The notes below the pieces were generated by a model, which was given only the letters and a program-made list of their open reading frames with translations, was not told the DNA's origin and did no database searches. A DNA stretch of 64,000 bases from Todiramphus chloris collaris (lineage: Eukaryota; Chordata; Aves; Coraciiformes; Alcedinidae), in NCBI GenBank assembly GCA_025345505.1, contig JANVCC010000261.1, positions 647,700 through 711,699 of the forward strand, read 5' to 3'. This document shows, in pieces, positions 40,001 to 51,100 of this stretch (its first letter is position 1; each line of letters opens with the position of its first letter). The position numbers and the translations under genes are program-made.

Positions 40001-43000
40001 ACGCTTCTTTGGCTTTCACCATTTCCAAGAAAACAAAGATTTTGCAATACACTGTGTTATTTCATGGCTTGCAGGTAAAAAAGTCTGAGCTGGGGAGAGA
40101 CAGCGAGCCAAGTGAGGTAAGAGCCAACAGGCTTGCTAACCTTGTGAAGAAGAGTTTTAAACTGGGTTTGTTGGGGGATGGAGAGCAAAGCCTGAAGAGA
40201 AGTGAAGGCCTGGCAGGACCCAATGAAGCACCCAAGGGTGCATAATGGAGGAGGTTCTCACACTTCCCAGAGCAAGCAGCATGACTGGGGCACATCTCAT
40301 GTGCTAGAGTGCACGGGAACACACAGCATGGGGAAAAGGAAGAGGAATTAGAAGTCTGTGCGCAGTCATAAAACAAGTTTATTGGATCACAGAGACGTGG
40401 AGGACTCACAGACAAACAGGACTGTGCCATGATGGATGCAAACAGACTCTTCACCAAGGCTTTGAAGGTAAGGAGGGGGGTTTGCACCTTAGAGAAAGCA
40501 GCCACTTAAATGCACAGAACTTTTCCTTAGTGCAGGTTATAAGCCAATTCAGAACTAACAGGTCAAAATCAGATAGGAGGCTAGCAAAGGGGATATCATG
40601 GTGGGTGTCTGCTGCAGACCTTCCAACCAAGAGGAGGATTTACAGAATCCAAGTCTTTGGACAGCTGAGAGAAGCTTCATAATCATCAGGCACAGGGAAC
40701 TGTAACCATCCCAGCTTCAAGTGGAACAAGAACACAGCAAGGCACAAACAGACCAGATTTCTGGAGAGTACTGGGGACAATTTTCACACATGATCAGTGA
40801 CCCAAATAGGGAAAATGTTCTATGGATCTTCTTATACATAAGGAAGAACCTGTCAGGTGCGGAACAGTCTTGGCCACTGAGATTATCTGATGGTGGATTT
40901 TTAAGATCAAAAGTGAGCGGGGAAGGTAAAAAACAGCATTACAATACTGGAGACAGTTGTCTTTAATCTGGTCAGGGATCTGGTTGGCAGGATCACATGT
41001 CAGATGGGCCTGATGGTGTCTAGGAGAACTGTTTGGCCCCAAGGACAACTGAAGATAAAGCACAAGTGTGATACATTCTGATGAGCAGGAAGCTGAGCAA
41101 GAGTAGCAGAAGACCACATGGAGGAACAAAACACTCCTGTCTGAGTTCAAGAAGGAAGCATCCTGAAGGTGGAAGGGAGCTGCCAGGGACAAACAGTCAT
41201 TGCCCAGGCACACAGGGATTCTGTTAGGACAAGTGAAGTTCAGCTGGAGTTGGAACTAGCAAGTGATATGCAGGACAACAAGAAAAAGGCTTCTGCAACT
41301 AGAAAGGCTTCTGTTGAAGCCTTTGGACATTGGTACAAAGAAAGGCTGAGAACAAACAACATCCACTCCTTCTCCCTCGTCAGTGAAGCCAGTCATCTCA
41401 TCACAGAAGGCAATCAGATTATTCAGGCATGCTTTGTCCTTGGTGAATCCAGTCTCCTTCTTACCCTTCCTGTGCTTGGAACCGGCTTCCAGAGGATCTT
41501 CCCAAAGAACAGAGGTTGGGCTGACCAGCCTTTATTCCCTCCTGGGTCCACTACTCAACAGAGCAAGGAACCTAGTGACAAAGGATCTGTAAGAGGCCAA
41601 GGCTACCTGTGTCTTCCCTGTCTTTACTGCTGGGGTCTGTTCTCGGGCTTCCCAGGTCCCTGTGCCTCATGGCAGAGTATGGGAGAGTAAATTATTATTC
41701 ATGGCAGAGGAAGATCAAGTTAGAGCCCCGTTATGCAAACTGGACATAGATATGTCAATGGGACCAGGTGAGGTGCACCAAAGGTCCAGAGAGAGGCAGC
41801 CAATGCCATTGTGAGTCTTCTCTCTCTGACTTTTGAAAGGTTGCAGCAACTGTGGGATATTCCTGATGCCTGGGAAAAGGGCACCCATCTAGAAAAATGG
41901 CAAGGAGAAGGAAATACAGGTTGGTCGGCCTAACCTCAGCCCTTTGAGAATATCCTCTGGAAGCTATTTTCAAGAATGTAAAGGTCAAGAAGGTGGTGAT
42001 GACAGCCAGCATGGATTTACCAAGGTCAGAAACAACCTGATTGCCTTCTGTGATGAACTGGCTGCCTTCCTTGGTTAGGGGAAAGGAGTAGATGTTGCTT
42101 ATTTTGACTTTAGCAAGGCTTTTGACAATCTTCCATCATCTCCATGTAGCCAAATTGGAGGGATGTGGTTTGAAAACACGACCTGCAACATGAGTGGAAA
42201 ACTGACTAAACCACTAGACTCAGAAAGCTGTGATTGGGAACTTGAAGTCCAACAGGAATGGTTGGACCAGTCACTAGCAGTGTTCCTCACAGAGTCAGCA
42301 TGGGGGCCAGTACTGTGTAATGTCTTCATTAACTGGACAAGGAGAAGGAATGCACCCTTAGTAAGCTTGCAGGTGAAACTGTGGGGAGTAGCTGGTGAAC
42401 TGCAACATGGGGCTGCCATTCTGAAGGACCTCAACAGGCAGGAGAAAAGGGCTGGCAGAAACCTCAGGGAGTCCAACCCCCGCGACAAGAGGCAAACGCA
42501 AAGTCCTGCAGCTGGGACAGTCTAATGACTGGAGAGGGAGCAGCTCTGCTGACAAAGACCTGGGCAAACTAAAGGTGACTCAGCAATGCACCCTGGCAGC
42601 AATGAAGACAACTAATGGCATGCTGTGCTTTGTTAGTAAGAGCCAAACTAGCAGGTGGAGGGAAGAGATGATTTCTCTGTATTTGGCACTTAAGAGATTG
42701 TATCTGGAGTACTGTGCCAAATTTTGAGCTTCCCAGCAAGATGGACACTGACATACTGGAAAGATTCATATGTCTTCATACTGAAGACACTGGCAAAACC
42801 CCAGTAACATGAATGGAAAAAGACTGGCCTGATAGAAAAGGTTTCCAAGTTCCTTATTTGATTATCAATAACTATATTGCTTGAAGAAATCTGTATTTAT
42901 CCCAAAGCTCCTACAAGTCATTAGTAGATTAATATCTGTATCTGACCACCCTCCACAAAATTTATCAGAAAGAAAGGAAGTCTCAGGAAATCTCCACTGT

Positions 43001-46000
43001 GTTTGCAATATTTCTAAGGGAAGCTCTCCTCTCCTATGATTTTCACTAAAAGAGCTGTCTGAGCATAGCTTCTAGCAGCAGCTTTTCTGTTCTAGCTCTG
43101 CTTTCTGGAGAGAAGCCACGACACAGCGTCTTAACACCACCTGCTATCTGAACCCATACTGGTTTCAACAACAATACTGCCTCCTGCTTCAGAGCCAGAC
43201 GGAGCAGATACCCACATCTCCTCCAGCTTAACCTACCTACATGCTGCACCCAGACAGACTGAAGATAAGGCTTGTCATTTCCAGAGGTTGCTAAGAAACA
43301 TGGTACGTTAGCTCTAGTTGCTACTTTTTATTCCTTTGCTCCAAAGACAGCCTCCATGGTTTCCCCAGATTGTATTGCCCACTTGTTTGGCTCTCAGGGT
43401 TTCCGTCTCTCTCCACCCTGCCCCGGCTTTTGAATGCTGGCCAATTTTGACACACAGCCAAAAGCCCCGAAGATGCTAAGTTTCTAAAAGTTTTCTTCTA
43501 AAAAAGTCAAGTTAGTTTCAGTTCAGTAGCATTGCAGTTGAAGGATTGCAGGGTAATAATTCACCATCAAGAGTCTTATTTTACAATCAGGGTTAAGCTG
43601 AGGCTTGTGTTCCAGAACACCTTACCCTCCCATGGAAACACCGGCTGCCATGAAAGGAGCTGAGGGGTGCAAACTGTGTACATGATGAATCACGGCCTCT
43701 AAATCCTCCGTGTTAGCTGCACAGTAAGTCCTCGGTGTCTGCAAGGAGTCAGAGGGAAAAATGCCACCATAAGCTGTTGTATTATCCTTTAAGGACAAAG
43801 CAAACCGAACAGCCATCGTTTCTGCAGCTGCCTCAGATCAGCCTTTTTCATGAAGCTGCTCTACATGGCACATACAAACCCAGAGCACTTGACAAGGAGG
43901 CGAAGGAAGGCCTTGTCTTCATCATTACAAAATAAAACAGGTGGCAAATACCTTCACCATCTGCAGCCTCCGGGCCATTAGATGAGATCTGAACACAGAG
44001 CAGTGAGCTAAGCTAGGTCCCAGCAAGACAGGTTAAAAAACCTGAGGAAATGGAAACGAATCATAAAGGCTGCCATTTACAGAAAAGATTGTAATGACAA
44101 ATTTGCCATCTTCACTCCTACTCAAATGCAAAAGAAAGTATTAGATTTCAAGTTCTGCCAGCTAGTATTTGAAGAGTAGCCAATATACAGATTCTGCACA
44201 TAAAACGAGCAAAGAAATTCACCGGTGCCATTTAATTTACTACAGTAATTAAGTAAAGCAACAAAACAGATATATTATCCTGTCTCCATCCACCTTCAGC
44301 ATCTCTTCAAATCTTGAACTGAGACTTGGAATGACTTCCACTGGCATCACTGAGATTTGGGTAACCCCTTCCCTGCTTTTGAGGCCCCCTGCACCAACAA
44401 TTACTACAGGCCACAGGCTGGGGGACCATCTGCAGCAGGGTAAGGGAGATAAGTCCTTTTAGGCACAAAAAGAATCACAGTAAAATAAGGGTTTTTTTCT
44501 AATGGTGACATCTGGATATCCTCTACAGCAAAACAGAGCTTTTGCCTATAGAGTTGCTACTGACATGTCAGTGACCTTGACTTCACTATAGGTAGTGGCT
44601 GTCCTGCCAAAATTCACTATAAACATTAAAACTAAATATAAAAATACTCCTGAGTGAATTGAACTTATTTGTTGCCTGAAGAGACAATGCATCTTAAGAG
44701 GGTTTTTTAATTGCCTTCAGTTAAACACCCTGGATTATTTGTGGGCAATTTTAACAAGTGTAATTAGATGCAACTAGTTACTAAAAAGTCATTTAACAAA
44801 AATAGTGACATTCTTAAGTCAAAGGTTAAAATAAAAAAAGGAAAGAAAACCTAAATCTGGAGAATTAAAAGAAGACATTTTTAATTTCCATTTATGGTGT
44901 ATTTCCAACTCTCATCCACATGAATCACTCTTCACTGGTTTACACCCTATTAATGATAAACAGTGTGAATGTGTTTTATTTTAACTACATTGTCAAGTGT
45001 ACAAGGAAAGCGAAGTTATTTTTGGTAACTACTGTCTAATGTATTCTAAGTGAAAATGTATTTGATTAAAAGTTTATAAAACTTGAGAGATGTCTTGCAT
45101 TTTAATTTCAGTAAATTCAATTAATAAAAAATTCAGTTAACAGACTTTAAGGTCTATTTATCTATTCCTTGTATGAAGATATTTTAAACCACTCTCTCAG
45201 CTCACATTGGCTGTGGTCAATCTAATATTTGATTATTCCTAGGAATAATTCACAGTAATTTTCAACAACAAGTGAGAACAGCATTTTAAAACTGATTCTT
45301 TAGAGACTAGAAAAAAAGAACTACTTGCATGACTTATTTCTACTGTGGTGCTCAACTATGCTTCAAACTCATTAATTAGGGATTTTATATTAAAATGTAG
45401 AAACACCTTCACAGAGAATGTGATCATTTCAGCTGGCTTGCTTCACAGTAAGATCTTATACAGCTTACAGATATAAATCTGATTACTGTAAAATACACAC
45501 AATGCATCCACACAAGAGATCTTTTCTCTTAACGATTCAGAAATTCATCAATAAAGACTTTGTGTGTCACAAACCTGCTTTGTAGATCCATCCTCAAAAG
45601 TATGCAGAAATCTACTCTTAACATGACAATATTTGCATTGAAATGCTTTATCTGATTATGGGAAAACACTCTGAGCTTTTAAAAGTTTGAAACCAGGAGA
45701 TTAAAAAATGTGAAACAATATTGAGTATTGTGCACATTCATTCCAGCTGCAGAACTGTCAACAAAGACACATGAAGAAACAAAGCTTATTCAGCAATATT
45801 TCATCGTGCCTTGTCCTAGCTGCAGAAAATGTTTGGCTTCAAGACTCTGTCATCTGTGGAATTGCCCGTTATTTCTAAGCAAAAATGGTATGTCTGTCCT
45901 AACAACAAAAAAAAAGGTCTTTTCCAGCTGAGCTTGTGTCATATTTGCTGGGAAAAATATAAGAACACATTTAACTTTCAGGATATGTCTATCACCCATA

Positions 46001-48167
46001 TAAATCTGGTTTATTAATTCAATAACGCATAATATGGATCAATATTAATGGCACGGTTTTTTAACCATATTGAAATCTATTTTAAACTCATATTGAAAAC
46101 TGGGAAAGTAATTATGATTGCTTATATTTGGATTTGTACAGTAAAACAAAGGCAGCAAACTGCATCGATTGAACAGCAGTTCTTGGATGTCTGCTTTTAA
46201 ATACTGTAGAAAAGAAAGAAAAGTGTAATCACTTGGAAAGAAAATAACTTGGAAAGAAAAGTGTAAGGGTTGTTCATTTTAATGCTACAGATACTAATAA
46301 TTTAAATTATTTCCTAAAATGAAATGTTCACAAAAATTGTGTGTGTTGACCAGTTGGCCTCTTGGAGTTTTAAAATAAATGATGACTCTTTGCACATGAT
46401 TCATCTGCCAGATGACTAGGTTTCTTCTCTGCATTTTCAGCATGTCCTATTTAATTTCTCCCATTTAAATCCAGCCATACAAACAGACACGAACGATTCC
46501 ATAGACACCACTTCCAAATGAGAGACGTTTCTCGTAGCAGTCATCCTTACCAAAAGATCCTCACCGGCAATTCCCCGATTGTTAAAAACCACGCACCTAA
46601 AAATCGAGACAGGAAATTTAATCATACACGGTGTTCATTGCACTAAAAGACAGAACTTAAACACACAAAAGGAAAATGCCTAAAGAAAATCAGGACAGTT
46701 CTATGAGTAAGCTCAGCATATAAATCTGTGTTAGAGAAGTCTGACCTGCATGGAACCCCCTTTATATGAAAACGGAGCTCACTGAAGCCAGTGGGGCTCT
46801 CCCTGAGGTGTGCGATGGTGCAGGCCAAGGGCAGGCTGCAGCACGAGAGCCCCAGGGTCTACCTGAAGATGGTACACGTGTCTTGTTCTGCCCGCACTCT
46901 GAGCTGCCCAAAGAGGAGCCATAAGCTCAGCCAGTGCAGGGCTGAGCCCAAAGCAGTGCTCTGAAAGAGACCACCAGACACCCACGTGTAGGCATCCTCC
47001 AGAACCACGGCATCCTCTTAAACAGCAAGAAGTGAGCCAAAGCAAAATTGTAATGACAGCTGCATCTAAGATGAGAGTTCTTTGGGATGGGAATATTTTT
47101 TTGTCCAGTATAAAAAGAAGCTTCTGTTCTCTCTGTGCTGGTAGGAGTCTGAATTTTCCAGCAGTATTACTATGATTTCAGTACCTATGCTTCCTTCACT
47201 TTCTATTACTCTTCTACCATCGCACTGTAACAATTTTTGTAAATAATACATACTTATTTTAGATGAGTTAATGGCATGAAAAATTACTTATTTTTGTACT
47301 TTTTTTTCAAATGTTGCTGTTTCAAAACAGAATTATGGCATTTGGTTTGACATAAAGCTCTCCTTTTTAATACTATACCTTCTTTAGTGATCAAATGCAG
47401 ACAATTCTTTCAGGAATTCTTAAAAAAAAATAATAGTAAAAAGTTGTTGATTTGAGGACTTTCCTCCTCTGATATTTTGTACTGGTAATTTTTAAAGTTA
47501 TTTTAAAAGCACTTTGAGCAGTTAAAAGTTGTACTTTACTTTCATCATTTAGTAAAGCAGTTATCCAAACCTCCAAACAGAGAAGAGAGAGCCAGCCATG
47601 AAGGTAAAAGCTCATATATACATATTTGAAGGACTTACTATAGTCAGTACCAGAAGCCAATCTGCAAAGACAAAATGTAAAGTTCCAAATAGAGATTCTG
47701 GAACAACAACTTTGAAAGCACAGCAGCAGCAATATGATTACATAAAGGAATCTACTCATCGACTAATCCACTTATTTTACCCCACTCTGACCAGAAGCTT
47801 TAATAACAAAACTAAATTAAGCAGTGACAATTAAGAGGTGGCAAACCTCTTCCTTAGCAGCGGTACGAGCAGGCTGGCTCTCCTTTCTGCACTTAGGAAC
47901 CTGTGGCTGCTGAATCTAGCAATCTGGGCATTCAGAAGCTGACATGCTCCGAGGCCTGCTGCCAGCAACCCATCCACACGAGTCTTCCCGGAGCTGAACA
48001 CAACCCCCTTCTCTAGAAGGTGTAAAGGTAACGCAAATATTGCTTGTATCATTTAAGAAGCAGCAGCAAAGTCCTGTGCACACCTAGCTCGTGTTCACTG
48101 TAATCTCTGGGGCAGGTCTGCAGACACTAAGACAGCCCTTTGGAATCTACTGCCTGTTATATAATCC

Positions 48168-48198
<31 letters not shown>

Positions 48199-51100
48199 GG
48201 TATTTTCTTACATAAACTAATGCCTTTAGACCTCATTTGCTTTAGGAAGGCATCATATAAGTATACAATCTTCTCTGTGATCCTATTAGAAGAGCAGAAT
48301 ACTAGCAAGGAAATAGAACAGCACCTATATCCCAGCGTTTCACTTTGATGGATCATATGAAGAATGTAGGATTCCTTGCTTGTTCCTGTCAGGCCAGGCA
48401 GGAGCAGGACAGTGGGTCTTGTGCTGGCATCCGGATAATATAAGCTGCCATTATTATCAAACCAATCCAATGAAATCTGTCCTCCATCTGCTGTTTTAAT
48501 GAGCTCACTGAAAGGCACATTTCAAGACAACACTGATTAGATTGAAAAACACATGCATACGATTAAAAGTGCTTAACAGTGTACAAATTACCAGGTATGA
48601 ATTCTGCATCTGAAGGACGTTTTGATACTGAAAGTGCCACCTGACTAGGTATGTTTGCACGTTTGCCGCTCAGAAAGAGCCGCACCTCCAGCTGACATGA
48701 GCAAGCACAGTCAAATTGTGGAGTAAGTCCCATTTCCAGCAAATGAAGAGCTGGCCTTTCAGGAATCGCTGCTGATGCACTGGAAGCTTGCAGAAACTGT
48801 GGGGTTTAGCATTGCCTTCTATCTTATATAGACCTGTGTACCGCAGATTTCCTTTGCATCATCTGAGAATCTCTTGATAGCACGCTGGGCGACGTGTTAA
48901 ATAGTTATCACATTCTTTTTATCCAAAGAGGCAGCATGTGTAACGGATGGCACTTTGTTACGTTTTAAACACGCGCAACAGAGATGCTCACTACTGCATC
49001 TTCCACCCTGTATCTCCACAAACTTTCTTAAAATGCCTCGAGAATGCCAGAAATATTGTCATATCCCAGAGAGCTAAGCATGCATTAAACAATGACAAGA
49101 AGGTTTTGTTCTTTTTTTTGGAAACATACAGCATCTTCCCTCTTCCTGGCAATGAAGAAATTGAGAGAGTTGGTGTAGAAACTACCAAAACGTAAGCCTA
49201 CCTTGCATTTGATTTTTCATTTCAAAGTCTTGATAGCACCTTCTCCACCTTTTAAAGCTCATCAGCCTTGTTGGACTCATTAGCTCAGCTTTGCCCTTTT
49301 TCAGTAATGGGAAGTAGATGCAATGCTGGTGTGCACTGCCAACACAATCTCAAATGGTGCAAAATAAGCATTGCCCCACGGAACTATGTTTCTTCCCTCA
49401 CAAACCTTGAAATAGAGAGTATACAAGAAGAGCTAGAAAAAAAACGGACACGGCCATACTACTGAAATGTTTCCTAGTTACTAAAACTAAGGGAAGCTGC
49501 TAAATACTAAATCTATTCTACCATGCAAACAGAGCTGAAACAACTTGTGCTGTATCCAGGTTCCGGCGCATAAAAGTACTTCTCCTTAGGTCTTGTGCCA
49601 AATGCCTCATTTGCCAGAGCAAGTCTCATTTCTGTGTGAGAGAGATCAACTGAGGACAAACACTAAATGTAAGTTTCTTCCCCTCTTAGAATTCAGGCAT
49701 CAAAGAACACAACACAAACCCCACAGGTAAAAGTTACTCTGAAAATCCCAGGTGCTGTATATATTCCAAACAAGGCTGAATGCAGCCACGCCACGTTATG
49801 GTTGAGGTAGAGCACGTTGGTCAGTGGACAGCTACAGTGACCACCAGACCTCTGTAAAAGGTCGCACTCCAGCACTAGAATATTTGATACACCAGGGGAC
49901 TGTGCTGCCATCCAGACGGACCTCAACGGGCTGGAGAAACAGGTTGACAGGAACTTCACAAAGTTCAGTAAGGGAAAGTGACAAGTGCTGCACTTGGGAA
50001 GGAACACCAGCATGTACCAGTACAGGCTAGTGGTGGGCCATCTGGAAAGGAGCATGACAGCAAAGGATGTGGGGGTCCTGGTGGACACCGTGTTGAACAA
50101 GAGTCAGGAATGAACCCTCGCAGGAAGGGAGGCCAGCAGGCTCCTCAGGAGTGTTGCCAGAAGGTCAAGGGAGGTGATCCTTCCACTCTACTCAGCACTG
50201 GTGAGACCATACCTGGAACATACTGGGTTCAGATCTGAGGTCCCCAGTACAAGGGAGACATGGAAATACTCCATATAGCCCAGCAAAGGGCCACACAAAG
50301 ATAATGAGTGCACGGGAGTGTGTCTCCTACAAGGAAAGGCTGAGAGAGCTGAGACTGCTCAGCCTGGAGAGGAAAAGGCTTAGGGGGACCTTAATCAGTT
50401 TGGTTTCATACCTGACGGGAGGACGCAAAGAGGATGGAGCCAGGCTCTTGTCACTGGTGCCCATTGACAGTACAAGAGGCAATGGACACACCCTAAAATG
50501 CAGGAGGTTCCCTCTGAACATCAGGAAACACTTTTTCACTGTGAGGGTGACTGAGCGCTGGCACAGGTTGCCCAAAAAGGTTGTGTAGTTGCCATCCTTA
50601 GAGATACTTAAAAGCCATCTGAACATGGTCCAGAGCAACTGGCTCTAGGTGGTCCTGCTTGAGCAGGCTGGCTGGAGAAGGTGACTTCCAGACGTCCTTT
50701 CTGACCTCAACCATTATGTGATGCTGTGAATATACAACCACATCAGTTCCTACCTTGTCACCAATACTTCAGTGCTTCAAATACCTCTGAGCTAAAAGAG
50801 GGCCACTGGGAACCGTGACCTTTTAAACCTACTGTATATTGAATCCAGGATAGAGATGGTTTTGAGTCTGTGCTGGAGTTGTAGAGGATTTGCTTTATAG
50901 CAAAGAAATGGGCACAAGCTTGAGCAATGACAGGAGCTGTGACAGTCAGAGTAAGGTAACCGCTGGCTACCAAAGCAATCACTATCCAGAAAAAAAAGGC
51001 ACTTACTTCCTGTACTGCACTTGGGGTCTAGAGGTGATAAAGGGACGCAAGAGTGTCTGCACGCGACCTTCCCAGCACCAAATGGTGGGGTAGTAAGTCT

